Assembly: GCA_963828015.1 (NCBI GenBank) | Contig: CAWHCD010000006.1 | Span: 930,001-994,000, forward strand | Direction of reading: 5' to 3' | Origin: CAVPUA01 sp963828015 | Lineage (GTDB): Bacteria > Actinomycetota > Actinomycetes > Mycobacteriales > Jatrophihabitantaceae | Length of the DNA stretch: 64,000 nucleotides | The notes under the pieces: generated by a model | Seen by the model: the letters and a program-made list of their open reading frames with translations, nothing else | Databases searched by the model: none | What the model was told of the DNA's origin: nothing | Position numbers and translations under genes: made by a program | Part shown: in pieces, positions 1 through 9,911 of the stretch | Layout: each line of letters begins with the position of its first letter | Numbering within the stretch: the first letter of the stretch is position 1

Positions 1-1793
1 ATCAGTCCCTGTTCAGCTACGACTTCGGCGACCCCGACTCGCGCAACGACGAGGACTCGGCCGCCCAGATGCCCAAGTCGGTGGTCATCAACCCGTTCTA
101 CGACTGGGGCGCCGACCGCTCGCCCCGGCGCCAGTACAACGAGACGATCATCTACGAGGCCCACGTGAAGGGCCTGACCGAGCAGCACCCCGAGATCCCG
201 GCCGACATTCGCGGTACCTACGCGGCTATCGGGCATCCGGTGATGATCGAGCACCTGAAGTCACTGGGCATTACCGCCATCGAACTGATGCCGGTGCACC
301 ATTTCGCCAACGACTCGACGCTGATCAGCCAGGGCCTGTCCAACTATTGGGGCTACAACACGATCGGCTTCTTCGCACCCGATGCGAAGTACTCCTCCTC
401 CCCCACGCCGGGCGGGCAGGTGCAGGAGTTCAAGACGATGGTGCGAACCCTGCACGAAGCCGACATCGAGGTGATCCTCGATGTCGTCTACAACCACACC
501 GCCGAGGGCAATCACCTCGGCCCGACGCTGTCGATGCGCGGGATCGACAACGCGGCCTACTACCGCTTGGTCAATGACGATCAGCGCTACTACATGGACT
601 ACACCGGCACGGGAAACACCCTCAACGTGCGCCACCCGCACTCGCTGCAGCTGATCATGGACTCGCTGCGCTACTGGGTCACCGATATGCACGTCGACGG
701 GTTCCGGTTCGATCTCGCGGCCGCATTGGCAAGGGAGTTCTACGACGTGGATCGGCTTTCGAGCTTCTTCGAACTCGTCCAGCAGGATCCGACGGTCAGC
801 CAGGTCAAGCTGATCGCCGAGCCGTGGGATGTCGGGCCCGGCGGTTATCAGGTCGGCAACTTCCCGCCCCAGTGGACGGAGTGGAACGGCAAGTATCGCG
901 ACACCGTGCGCGACTTCTGGCGCGGCGAACCGGCGACCCTGGGCGAGTTCGCCTCCCGGCTCACCGGGTCGGCCGACCTCTATGAACACTCGGCCCGTCG
1001 CCCCGTGGCCTCGATCAACTTCGTCACCGCCCACGACGGCTTCACCCTGCGTGACCTGGTCTCCTACAACGAGAAGCACAACGAGGCCAACGGCGAGGGC
1101 AACCAGGACGGCGAGAGCCACAACCGCTCGTGGAACTGCGGCGTCGAAGGCCCGACCAAACAGGCCAAGGTCAACGCCCTGCGGTCCCAGCAGCAGCGCA
1201 ACTTCATCGCGACCATGTTCCTGTCCCAGGGCGTTCCGATGCTCTGTCACGGCGATGAACTCGGCCGCACCCAGGGCGGCAACAACAACGGCTTCTGCCA
1301 GGACAACGAGATCACCTGGATCGACTGGAAGAACGTCGACGTCGACCTGCTCGAGTTCACCCGCCGGGCCGCCGAGTTGCGCGAGGCGCATCCGATCTTT
1401 CGGCGACGGCGCTTCTTCCACGGCCGCATGGTGCGCCGGCGCGGCATCGAGGGCCTGCCCGACATCGCCTGGCTGCAGCCCGACGGCAACGAGATGTCGG
1501 AAGAGGACTGGGATTCCGGTTTCGGCCGCGCGGTCGCCGTCTTCCTCAACGGCAACGGCATCACTGACGTCGACGCCCGCGGTGAGCGCGTCATCGACGA
1601 CTCGTTCGTCCTGTGCTTCAGCGCCCACGACGCGCTGATCGAGTTCACGCTGCCACCGAGCAGCTACGGCGAGGGCTGGCAGGTCGTGCTCGACACGGCC
1701 GACGTCGATCACGACGGCTCGGTCGTCTTCCCCGCCGGCGGGCAGATCCCGGTCGGGCCGCGCGCTCTCGTAGTCCTGCGCCGGACCGTCTGA
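1..1793 (+). CDS. glgX: Glycogen debranching enzyme GlgX/TreX (5' truncated by window edge)
   Basis: This GH13 alpha-amylase-family enzyme hydrolyses alpha-1,6 branches of glycogen and supplies linear maltodextrins to TreY and TreZ. The frame is open from base 3, so the N-terminal starch-binding part lies outside the window. Visible GH13 motifs are DVVYNHTAEG, the nucleophile region VDGFRFDLAAAL, the acid/base region IAEPWDVG and the VTAHDGFTL aspartate. The NNNGFCQDNE loop is typical of GlgX-type debranchers. It sits 15 bases upstream of treY, presumably in one operon. The family assignment is secure; the exact start is not visible. Confidence 0.95.
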   Translation, partial: QSLFSYDFGDPDSRNDEDSAAQMPKSVVINPFYDWGADRSPRRQYNETIIYEAHVKGLTEQHPEIPADIRGTYAAIGHPVMIEHLKSLGITAIELMPVHHFANDSTLISQGLSNYWGYNTIGFFAPDAKYSSSPTPGGQVQEFKTMVRTLHEADIEVILDVVYNHTAEGNHLGPTLSMRGIDNAAYYRLVNDDQRYYMDYTGTGNTLNVRHPHSLQLIMDSLRYWVTDMHVDGFRFDLAAALAREFYDVDRLSSFFELVQQDPTVSQVKLIAEPWDVGPGGYQVGNFPPQWTEWNGKYRDTVRDFWRGEPATLGEFASRLTGSADLYEHSARRPVASINFVTAHDGFTLRDLVSYNEKHNEANGEGNQDGESHNRSWNCGVEGPTKQAKVNALRSQQQRNFIATMFLSQGVPMLCHGDELGRTQGGNNNGFCQDNEITWIDWKNVDVDLLEFTRRAAELREAHPIFRRRRFFHGRMVRRRGIEGLPDIAWLQPDGNEMSEEDWDSGFGRAVAVFLNGNGITDVDARGERVIDDSFVLCFSAHDALIEFTLPPSSYGEGWQVVLDTADVDHDGSVVFPAGGQIPVGPRALVVLRRTV

Positions 1794-1808
1794 GCTCGAC
1801 CCGCCCAC

Positions 1809-4059
1809 GTGACTGAACCCACCTCGACCTACCGCCTGCAGCTGCGGGCCGACTTCACCCTTTTCGACGCCGCGGCGCTGTGCGACTACCTGCAGGCCTT
1901 GGGTGTCGGCGCGGTGTACTGCTCGCCGTTGCTACAGGCGGCCGAGGGCTCCAACCATGGCTACGACGTGGTGGCCCACGAGCTGATCGATCCCGCTCGC
2001 GGCGGACGTGCGGGCTGGTCGGCCCTGCTCGGGGCGGCCCGTGCGTACGGGCTCGGCCTGGTCGTCGACATCGTGCCCAATCACGCCGGGGTGGCCGACG
2101 CGACCGAGAACGCGGCCTGGTGGGACGTCCTGCGGCTGGGCCGCGAATCCCCGTACGCGTCCTGGTTCGACATCGAGTGGTCCCGCGGGCGCATCCTGCT
2201 GCCGGTCCTCGGCGATGACTTCGACGTCGACCAGCTTTCCGTGGTCGACGGGGAACTGCGCTACTTCGAGCACCGCTTCCCGATCGCCCCGGGTAGCGGT
2301 GACGGCTCGGGCGTGGACGTTCATGCCCGTCAGGCCTACGAGCTGGTGAACTTTCGGCGGGCCGACACCGAGCAGAACTACCGGCGCTTCTTCGCCGTCA
2401 CGACACTGGCGGGCCTGCGGGTGGAGGACGAAGCCGTCTACGCCGCCACCCACGTCGAAATCGCCCGCTGGATCGACGAGGACGGCATCGATGGACTGCG
2501 CGTCGATCATCCCGACGGCCTCGTCGATCCCGAGGGGTACCTGCGACGGTTGCGTGCGGACGCGCCCCGGGCCTGGCTGACCGTGGAGAAGATCCTCGAG
2601 CCCGGCGAGCGGCTGCCGTCCTCGTGGCCCGTGGCCGGCACGACCGGCTATGACGCGGCGGCCGAGGTCACCAACCTGTTCGTCGACGCCGGTGGCGCGC
2701 CGGCGTTCACCGCGCTGTACCAGGAGCTGACAGGCGATCGCCGCGATTTCGCCGAGCACGTCGAGGCCGGCAAGCGTCACGTCGTCGACACGATCCTGCA
2801 GGCCGAGGTTTCCCGTCTGGCTCGGCTGACCCCCACCGTCCCTGACGCCCGCGCTGCCCTGGCCGAGCTGCTCATCTCATTCCCGGTCTACCGGTCCTAC
2901 CTGCCAGACGGGGCTGAGCACCTGCGCGACACCATCGCTCTCGTGTCCCGGCGCCGACCCGAGCGCAGCGCTGCACTCGAGCTGCTTTCCCCGCGGCTGT
3001 TCGATCCGGGCGACGAGCTGGCCCGGCGTTTTCAGCAGACCACGGGCGCGGTGATGGCCAAGGGCGTCGAGGACACCGCCTACTACCGCTACGCCCGGTT
3101 CATCGCGCTCAACGAGGTCGGCGGTGACCCGGCCACGTTCGGGGCGCCGCTCGCGGCCTTTCACGAGGCGGCCGCCCGCCGGCAACGCGACTGGCCGGCG
3201 TCGATGACCACGCTGTCCACGCACGACACCAAGCGCGGCGAGGACGTTCGGGCCCGGTTGTTCGTGCTGGCCGAACTGCCCGAGAAGTGGGCCGAGCTGG
3301 CCCACACGCTGATGACCAGCGGCACCGGTACCCAACCCTGCGTTCGGCTACCTGCTCTGGCAGACGTTCGCCGGGGCCGGTCTCATCTCCCGCGAGCGCA
3401 TGCATGCCTACGCCGAGAAGGCGATGCGGGAGGCCTCCGACGGCACCCGGTGGATCGACCACGACGCCAACTTCGAGCAGGCGGTGCACGCCGCGGTCGA
3501 CGCCGCCTACGACGACCCGCGGCTGAACGCGGCGCTACGGGCCTTCCTGGCCGACATCGGGCCCTACGCCCGGACGAACTCACTGGCCCAGAAGCTCGTC
3601 GCGCTGACCATGCCCGGCGTGCCGGACGTCTATCAGGGCACGGAACTGGCCGAGGACTCCCTGGTCGACCCCGACAACCGGCGCCCGGTGGACTTCGACC
3701 TCCGCCGCCGACTGCTGCCCGCCTCGGGCGACGCGAAGTTGCTGCTGACCGCTACGGCACTACGCCTGCGGCGGGACCGGCCCGAGTTGTTCAGCGGCTA
3801 CACCCCGCTCTTCGCGAGCGGCCCGGCCGCCGAACAGGTGATCGCGTTCGACCGCGGTGGTGCGATCACCGTGGCGACCCGGCTGCCGGTCGGGTTGGCC
3901 CGCCAGGGTGGCTGGGGCGACACCACGATCGAACTGCCCGAGGACTACGTCAACCTGCTCGACAGTCAGGCAGCCGGCGGCGGGCCAGTGGGCGGCCGGG
4001 TGCGGCTGGCTCAGCTGCTCGCCGACTCGCCGGTCGCGTTGCTCGCCCGGCCGTCCTAG
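1809..4059 (+). CDS. treY: Maltooligosyl trehalose synthase TreY, interrupted by one frameshift
   Basis: TreY is a GH13 enzyme that isomerises the reducing-end alpha-1,4 bond of maltodextrin to alpha-1,1, giving maltooligosyl trehalose. The N-terminal TSTYRLQLRADFT, the VDIVPNHAGV strand, the nucleophile motif GLRVDHPDGL, the VEKIL acid and THDTKRGEDVRARL are all present. Near base 3330 the frame changes: homology resumes with NPAFGYLLWQTFAG in the frame that ends at 4059. Removing one C at about 3331-3333 restores a protein of about 750 residues, the normal TreY length. This may be an assembly error or a recent lesion. The start is GTG. Confidence 0.9.
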
Positions 4060-4120
4060 ACAACTTGCCGATTCGGTCGCATGCACAGCCCAATCAGCGT
4101 TATTCGCCACAGAGGCCGGA

Positions 4121-4954
4121 TCAGTAGGGGGGGCGCAGGCGCGCGCGCAGCCGGTCGAGGTCCAGATTGGGCTCCGGGTAGTGCGGGTCCATCTCGGTCA
4201 ACGTCTCGCCGAGGATCTGGGCCACGGCCCAGTTGCGGTAGGACTTCGAGTCGCTGGGCACGACGTACCAGGGCGCAACCTCGGTGGAACAGTTCTGCAG
4301 CATGCCCGCGAACGCGGCCTGGTAGTCCGACCAGTACGCGCGCTCGTCGATGTCGCCCTCGTGAAACTTCCAGCGCTTGGCCGGGTCGTCAAGGCGGGCC
4401 AGCAACCGCTCACGCTGGGTGGAGTAGGAGATGTTCAGGAAGCATTTGACGACCCGCGTGCCGGCGGCGTCGAGCTGCGCTTCGAACGCGTTGATCTCCT
4501 CGTAGCGCTCGCGCCACTGCTCCTCGCTGATCAGCTCGTGCACCCGGGGCACGATCACGTCCTCGTAGTGCGAACGGTCGAACACGCCGACCATCCCGAC
4601 CGCGGGCAACCGCTTGCGGATGCGCCAGAGGAAATGGTGGGCCTGTTCTCCCGGAGTGGGCGCCTTGAACGCGGTCGCCGTGACGCCCTCGGGTCCGAGC
4701 AGCCCGACGACGTGCGAAACAACGCCGCCCTTGCCGGCGGTGTCGATTCCCTGCAGCACCAGCAGCACGCTTCGGGTCTGCTCGGCGAACAACCGCTCCT
4801 GCAGTTTGCCCAGATCGAATTGGGCGGTCAGCTGCGCCTTGCCCTTGGATTTGCCGCTCGGCGCCAGCGGCTTCGCCGCGCTGTCGTACCCGGCCAGGTT
4901 CACCGTGCCGGGCTGTACTCGCAGAGCCTCACGAACTGATTGTGATGTGGACAC
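4121..4954 (-). CDS. ppk2: PPK2-family polyphosphate:nucleotide phosphotransferase
   Basis: Single-domain PPK2 of about 277 residues, which would transfer phosphate between polyphosphate and nucleotides in the cytoplasm. Family signatures are the Walker A LQGIDTAGKGG, the lid-region lysine- and arginine-rich segment after it, and the Walker B-like VFDRSHYEDVIVPRVHE. A much longer open frame runs upstream on this strand opposite treZ, but homology begins only near the GTG at 4954, which lies 42 bases from the divergent treZ start. The gene is antisense to, and inserted between, treY and treZ. The nucleotide preference cannot be read from sequence. Confidence 0.9.
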   Translation of the reverse strand: MSTSQSVREALRVQPGTVNLAGYDSAAKPLAPSGKSKGKAQLTAQFDLGKLQERLFAEQTRSVLLVLQGIDTAGKGGVVSHVVGLLGPEGVTATAFKAPTPGEQAHHFLWRIRKRLPAVGMVGVFDRSHYEDVIVPRVHELISEEQWRERYEEINAFEAQLDAAGTRVVKCFLNISYSTQRERLLARLDDPAKRWKFHEGDIDERAYWSDYQAAFAGMLQNCSTEVAPWYVVPSDSKSYRNWAVAQILGETLTEMDPHYPEPNLDLDRLRARLRPPY

Positions 4955-4996
4955 CTCGGCAGCGTAAACCGTGGCCGATCCGGGCAGGATGACCCC

Positions 4997-6706
4997 GTGA
5001 CTCGCTTCCAGGTCTGGGCCCCCATTCCATCCACGGTCCAACTGCTCATCGAGGGCCAGAGCCACGAGATGCGCCGCGAGGGCGAGTTCTGGCACGCCGA
5101 GGTGGACTGTGCCGCTGATGCGCACTACGCCTACCGGCTCGACGGTCAGGACCCGATGCCGGACCCGGCCTCGCGCCGCCAGCCCGAGGGAGTGCACGGG
5201 CCCAGCCAGCTCTATGACCAGACTGCGTTCACCTGGACCGATCAGGCCTGGTCCGGGCGTGAACTGCCCGGGGCGGTGATCTACGAACTCCACGTGGGGA
5301 CGTTCACCCCGGGCGCGAGCTTCGATGCCGCAATCGCCCGGCTGCCGCATCTGGTCGAGCTGGGCGTCACCCACGTCGAGCTGCTGCCGGTCAACGCCGT
5401 CAACGGTGTCTGGAACTGGGGCTACGACGGGGTCGACTGGTACGCCGTACACGAGCCACTCGGTGGCCCGGATGGGCTCAAGCGCTTCGTCGACGCCGCG
5501 CACGCGCTCGGGCTGGCCGTGTTGCTCGACGTGGTCTACAACCACTTCGGCGCCAGCGGCAACTACGCCGTGCATTTCGGACCGTACGTGACCGAGGGGC
5601 GCAACACGTGGGGCGATCTGATCAATCTCGGCGCCGACCCCGTACGACGCTTCATCATCGACAACGCGCTGATGTGGCTGCGCGAATATCACATGGATGG
5701 GCTGCGGCTGGACGCCGTACACGCACTGGTCGACAAGCAGCACCCGCACCTGCTGGCCGAGCTGGCCACCGAGGTCGGTGCGCTGGAGCAGCAGCTCGGC
5801 CGGCCACTGACGCTGATCGCCGAGTCCGACCTGAACGACCCGATCATGATCACCACGCCGCCGGAGGGCTACGGACTGCAGGCCCAGTGGGACGACGACG
5901 TCCACCACGCCCTGCATGCGACCCTCACCGGTGAGCAGCACGGGTACTACTGCGACTTCGGTTCGCTTGCCGTGCTGGCCAAAGTGTTGACGTCGGCGTT
6001 TCTGCACGACGGTACCTACTCCACGTTCCGGGAGCGCCTGCATGGGCACCCGGTGGACCGGGCGCACGTCCCTGGCTACCGCTTCGTCATCTGCCTGCAG
6101 AACCACGACCAGGTCGGCAATCGCGCCGCCGGTGACCGGCTGCCCGAACTCACCACGCCCGAGCACCTGCGCATCGGCGCGGTACTGCTGTTCACCTCGG
6201 CGTTCACCCCGATGCTCTGGATGGGCGAGGAATGGGCCGCGTCCACCCGCTGGCCGTTCTTCACCTCCCACCCGCAGCGCGAACTGGCGGCCAAGATCGG
6301 GCCGGGGCGGGTCGAGGAGTTCAGTAGGCACGGCTGGGACGTCAGCCAGATGATCGACCCGCAGGATCCGGACGCCTATCGCGAGGCCATCCTGAACTGG
6401 GACGAGCTGGCCGAGCCGAATCACGCGTCCATGCTGGCGTTCTATCGCCAGCTCATCGCCCTCCGCCGGGCCGAGCCCGACCTCACCGACCCGCACCTGG
6501 ATCAGGTCGCGGTCGACTTCGACGAGGCCGAGCGCTGGCTGGTGCTGCAGCGTGGGTCCCTGCGAGTGGTGATCAACCTGGCCGACGTCGCCCGCGCGCT
6601 GCCGATCGCGGCGTCCGAGGTGCTGCTCGCCACCGGTGCGGTCGAACTCAGCCCCGCGAGTACGACGATCGGCCCGCAGAGCGCGGCGATCGTCCGCGTG
6701 AGTTAG
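4997..6706 (+). CDS. treZ: Malto-oligosyltrehalose trehalohydrolase TreZ
   Basis: TreZ releases trehalose from the product made by TreY. It has an N-terminal CBM48-like domain (FQVWAPIPSTVQLLIEG), then GH13 motifs: VLLDVVYNHFG, the nucleophile region GLRLDAVHAL, the acid LIAESDLND, and QNHDQVGNRAAGDRL. The MWMGEEWAAS segment is typical of TreZ. The length of 569 residues is normal for the family. The GTG at 4997 begins the conserved FQVWAP segment. It lies on the same strand as glgX and treY but is separated from them by antisense ppk2, so it probably has its own promoter in the 42-base divergent gap. Confidence 0.95.
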   Translation: MTRFQVWAPIPSTVQLLIEGQSHEMRREGEFWHAEVDCAADAHYAYRLDGQDPMPDPASRRQPEGVHGPSQLYDQTAFTWTDQAWSGRELPGAVIYELHVGTFTPGASFDAAIARLPHLVELGVTHVELLPVNAVNGVWNWGYDGVDWYAVHEPLGGPDGLKRFVDAAHALGLAVLLDVVYNHFGASGNYAVHFGPYVTEGRNTWGDLINLGADPVRRFIIDNALMWLREYHMDGLRLDAVHALVDKQHPHLLAELATEVGALEQQLGRPLTLIAESDLNDPIMITTPPEGYGLQAQWDDDVHHALHATLTGEQHGYYCDFGSLAVLAKVLTSAFLHDGTYSTFRERLHGHPVDRAHVPGYRFVICLQNHDQVGNRAAGDRLPELTTPEHLRIGAVLLFTSAFTPMLWMGEEWAASTRWPFFTSHPQRELAAKIGPGRVEEFSRHGWDVSQMIDPQDPDAYREAILNWDELAEPNHASMLAFYRQLIALRRAEPDLTDPHLDQVAVDFDEAERWLVLQRGSLRVVINLADVARALPIAASEVLLATGAVELSPASTTIGPQSAAIVRVS

Positions 6707-6832
6707 GGAGCGCTTGGATCGCGCTACCGGGGCAACCACTTGCGGACTATCGACGAAGATCGCCCTATTTTATTGGCTAATCTCTGCAACATAGGTGCGA
6801 AAACAGTCGTACCCCCTGGTTAGAGTTGGGGC

Positions 6833-8071
6833 ATGGTTGAGGGGCCAGAGCAGGGGCAGGTGTTGCCGTCGGCGCGGGCGGACGACATCGATGAGCTGAT
6901 CGAGATCGCTCGCGAGGATGCCCAGTCCTATGCTCGCCGGCTCCGGCTGATGGCGGCGATGGTCGAACGGGCGCAGGGTCGGCTTCGTGACTCGGCCGGG
7001 CACTGCTGGCTGGCCGAAGAGGTCGGGGCGGCATTGCGGTTGGCGCCCTCGACGGCGGAGTCTCATCTCGAGACCGCTACGGATGTCGTTGAACGGCTCC
7101 CCGGCGCGCTGGCCTTGCTGGAGGCCGGACAGATTTCCCCTACGCACGTCCGGGTGTTGAGCGAGGAGACGACTCGGCTGTCGGATGAGCAGACCGCGAC
7201 GGTGGCTGCGCGGGTGTTGGTGCGGGCGCCGGATCAGACTGTCGGGGAGTTCCGTCGGTCGATCCGTCGCGCGGTGAAATCCGTCGATACCCGCGCGGCG
7301 GAGCAGCGCCACGTCGAGGCGGTCGCCGACCGACGCGTTCGGCAGTTCCCCGACGAGGACGGCATGACCGCGCTGTGGGCCTTGCTGCCCGCCGACGGCG
7401 CCGCGCTCGTCTGGGCCGAGTTGAACAAGATCGCCGCCGTGAAGGATCCCGGCGATGAGCGGACCGTGGATCAGCGCCGCGCCGACGCATTGGTCGAGCT
7501 CGCCTTGAATCCTGCCGGCCCGGTCCAGGCTGGCGGCGCGGGAGCGCCGGTGGTCAATGTGACCGTCGGACTAGCCACCCTGCTCGGTGACAACGACCAA
7601 CCGGCCGAACTCGACGGCTACGGGCCGATCCCGGCCTCGATGGCCCGCCGGATCGCGGCCGACCCGTCCGGCACCTGGCGGCGGTTGATCACCGACCCGG
7701 CTGGGCGGCTGCTGGACTACGACACCTGCAGCTACCGGCCGCCAGCCGCGCTCGCCCGCCACGTCCGCCAGCGGGACCGGACCTGCATCGTTCCCGGCTG
7801 CGGGCGACGAGCGGGCCTGTGCGAACTCGATCATCGCGACCCGTACCCGGGAGGGCCGACCAGCGCGCACAACCTGCAACCGTTGTGCAAGCACCACCAC
7901 GACATGAAGCACCACGGCGACTGGAAAGTGATCAAGCAACCTGATGGGGTCTATCGGTGGACGACTCCGACCGGGCATCGCTACGTCTACCGCCCACCCG
8001 AACTGCCACCACCCGGACCCGAACCCGCCGCGCCGAATCCCGAGTTCGACGAAGAACCGCCCCCGTTCTGA
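6833..8071 (+). CDS. DUF222 / HNH endonuclease domain protein (13E12-repeat family)
   Basis: Protein of 412 residues with an N-terminal helical DUF222 region (residues about 10-290) and a C-terminal HNH nuclease domain. The domain carries RTCIVPGCGRRAG, the CELDHRDPYPGG histidine and CKHHHDMKHHG, giving a complete Cys/His zinc and catalytic set. The family is abundant, multicopy and variable in actinobacteria; its biological role is not settled. It stands alone behind an AT-richer 126-base promoter region and has a proline-rich tail. No inverted repeats or transposase flank it, so it is not shown to be mobile. Confidence 0.88.
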   Translation: MVEGPEQGQVLPSARADDIDELIEIAREDAQSYARRLRLMAAMVERAQGRLRDSAGHCWLAEEVGAALRLAPSTAESHLETATDVVERLPGALALLEAGQISPTHVRVLSEETTRLSDEQTATVAARVLVRAPDQTVGEFRRSIRRAVKSVDTRAAEQRHVEAVADRRVRQFPDEDGMTALWALLPADGAALVWAELNKIAAVKDPGDERTVDQRRADALVELALNPAGPVQAGGAGAPVVNVTVGLATLLGDNDQPAELDGYGPIPASMARRIAADPSGTWRRLITDPAGRLLDYDTCSYRPPAALARHVRQRDRTCIVPGCGRRAGLCELDHRDPYPGGPTSAHNLQPLCKHHHDMKHHGDWKVIKQPDGVYRWTTPTGHRYVYRPPELPPPGPEPAAPNPEFDEEPPPF

Positions 8072-8150
8072 CCAAGGTCAAGCCTCGCTGCGACCCCGGT
8101 GCCCGCGAGGCGGCATGACCGTGCGCTTCTTTGTCCCCACCGGGTTGCTG

Positions 8151-9536
8151 TTAGGCGCGTCCGAAGTCAGGCAATGTCCAGGTGCCGTCGAATGCCGGGG
8201 CGTCGGGTCCGTAGATGCGGAAGTAAACGAACCAGCCAACGCCGGGGATCGTTTGGATCCATCTGCGCGCGGCGTCAGGGTCGGTCGGTTCGGTTGGACC
8301 GAAGTGTAGTTCGACGGGCTGGTCGGTCGAGGCGTCGGCCAACTCGAACATCGACCGCAGCGCGGCCTTGTTCTGGTTGGTGAGGATTTCGCTGCGGGTG
8401 GTGGCGTCATAGACGGTGACGGACCAGAAGAGTTTCGCCGGAACGGGTTGGGGCACGGTCAGGGTGTAGGTGTTGGCGCCGTCGAGGTACACGCCGGTCG
8501 CATCACGTAGTCCGAGCCAGTAGAGCGATCCGGCACCGGGTTGGCGGGCGAACATGGCCGGTGACTCGCACTGGGCCTGATAGAACCACTTTTCGCGGGC
8601 GTAGAGATCGACGTAGTCAGGGGTCTCGAAGGTGCCGTTCTCCGGGCGCAGCACGGCCCACTCCCAGTGGGTGCCGGGCCACACGGTGCGCTCGGCGCGG
8701 CGGTCGGCGAAGGATTGCACGCACAGTTGGGCGTGGCCCATCTGGGCCGCTCGGGTGAGGATCGCGGTCATCCGCTCGTCGGGTTCGAAGGGCTTGCCTT
8801 TGGCGATGCCGAGTTCGGCCAGCTCGCCGTAGTGGGTGCGGTAGTTCGGGTTCGCGGGTTCGGTGTCGAGGATTTCGTGCAGCACCCGCCAGTATTCGAG
8901 GTTGTCCTCCCAGGGCACGGGCGTGAAGTCCGCGCCTTTGAGTTTGGTCAGGTCGACCCAACTCGGCGTGGGCTGGTCGTCGGAGGAGTGCAAGGGGTAG
9001 GCAGTGACCGATTTCATCAGCTCGACCGCCGGACCCATGTCGGTGCCGTGAGGTAGCGCGCGGACCAGGACCAGCACCCGGTTGGTAGTGGACTGCCCCA
9101 CGTAGAAGCCGTCGGGGATCTCGCCGTCATAGCCCGGCGGGATCAGTAGATGCTTGCCCCCACTGGCGCCCGCCGGTCCCGGAAGTCCGATGTCGAGAAT
9201 CCATAGCTGGTTCAAGTCGTTGGCCGTGCCCATCAACGCACCCGGAGGGAGGTCGAGCACCATCGGTCCCGCCGACAGGTCGAGCGCGAGCGCCGAATAC
9301 GGCGTGTCCGAGTTCGGGGTGAACACGAGCTGCTGCGGCGTCCCCTCTAATAAGGGGAAGACCCGGTTGGCGACCACCCCACCAGCCAGATTCCCACGCC
9401 ACGTCGCCTCGAACGAGACCGTCGGGTAGAAAAACCGATACGCCGACACCGCTCGATTCAGGTCCGCCTCGTCGTAAGCCCGCGCCACCGTCTCCGGTGT
9501 CGGATATCCACCAACGAACTCATAATCATCAGCCAT
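8151..9536 (-). CDS. DUF1254/DUF1214 domain-containing protein
   Basis: Protein of 461 residues matching the DUF1254-DUF1214 architecture. The N-terminal half contains TPNSDTPYSALALDLSAGPM and LIPPGYDGEIPDGFY-type segments. The C-terminal half contains LTVPQPVPAKLFWSVTVYDA and a GPDAPAFDGTW ending. The function of the family is unknown. The open frame extends upstream, but the ATG at 9536 is preceded by GGAGG at six bases and begins the conserved part, so it was chosen. No signal peptide is visible, although many family members are exported. Confidence 0.85.
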   Translation of the reverse strand: MADDYEFVGGYPTPETVARAYDEADLNRAVSAYRFFYPTVSFEATWRGNLAGGVVANRVFPLLEGTPQQLVFTPNSDTPYSALALDLSAGPMVLDLPPGALMGTANDLNQLWILDIGLPGPAGASGGKHLLIPPGYDGEIPDGFYVGQSTTNRVLVLVRALPHGTDMGPAVELMKSVTAYPLHSSDDQPTPSWVDLTKLKGADFTPVPWEDNLEYWRVLHEILDTEPANPNYRTHYGELAELGIAKGKPFEPDERMTAILTRAAQMGHAQLCVQSFADRRAERTVWPGTHWEWAVLRPENGTFETPDYVDLYAREKWFYQAQCESPAMFARQPGAGSLYWLGLRDATGVYLDGANTYTLTVPQPVPAKLFWSVTVYDATTRSEILTNQNKAALRSMFELADASTDQPVELHFGPTEPTDPDAARRWIQTIPGVGWFVYFRIYGPDAPAFDGTWTLPDFGRA

Positions 9537-9911
9537 CAGGAACCTCCGAGATTCGTCCGACCAGCCGATCACACCACAACGGCGAGGACTGCGCGTACCT
9601 GAGATGAAACATCTAGCCTGACGACGCTGCACCGGATCTCGATGGCTCCGGGCGGCGATTGCGCTCAAGCGGCAGAGACCGCCACGCGGCAACGGATGTC
9701 CTTGCACGTACGGGTGCGCCTGGCGGCTGCGACGACTCAGCCAATTTCCCCAGCGAGCGCGACGATCACGCCCTTAGGCCCACGCAGCTCGATGTCATCG
9801 ACGGCGAAACATGAGGCGACGGATGCCGAGCGTGTTCGGTGGTGCGCTCGTCGGCTCGGGCACGATCATTGCTGGCTTCTGATAGGTCATCAGTTCCAGC
9901 TTGTTGTGTGA
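9537..9911. other. Intergenic stretch, no supportable gene
   Basis: This stretch lies between the stop of the PPOX-like gene and the start of the DUF1254 gene. Short open frames exist on both strands but none has a ribosome binding site or recognisable family residues. It carries one copy (9677-9692) of a GACCGCCACGCGGCAA-type motif that recurs in later gaps. Confidence 0.5.
9677..9692 (+). repeat. Dispersed intergenic motif GACCGCCACGCGGCAA, copy 1
   Basis: The same core recurs at 12911-12926 and, with a two-base CG insertion, at 11732-11747. All copies are between genes. Function unknown. Confidence 0.4.

Noticed and set aside
261..1808. 515-codon minus-strand open frame opposite glgX
   Set aside because: Glycine/valine/aspartate-rich shadow of a strongly recognised gene in high-GC DNA, without a family motif.
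4955..6739. Long minus-strand open frame opposite treZ, continuous with ppk2 (872 codons in total)
   Set aside because: Only the last 277 codons show PPK2 features; the rest is an antisense shadow of treZ with no recognisable domains.
6833..8071. HNH protein as a mobile or homing endonuclease
   Set aside because: DUF222-HNH proteins are common, chromosomal and multicopy in actinobacteria; no intron, intein or inverted repeats flank it.
9745..9850. Minus-strand stretch reading VDDIELRGPKGVIVALAGEIG as a gene remnant
   Set aside because: Only about 30 codons look protein-like, no start or family was found, so I could not support a pseudogene call.
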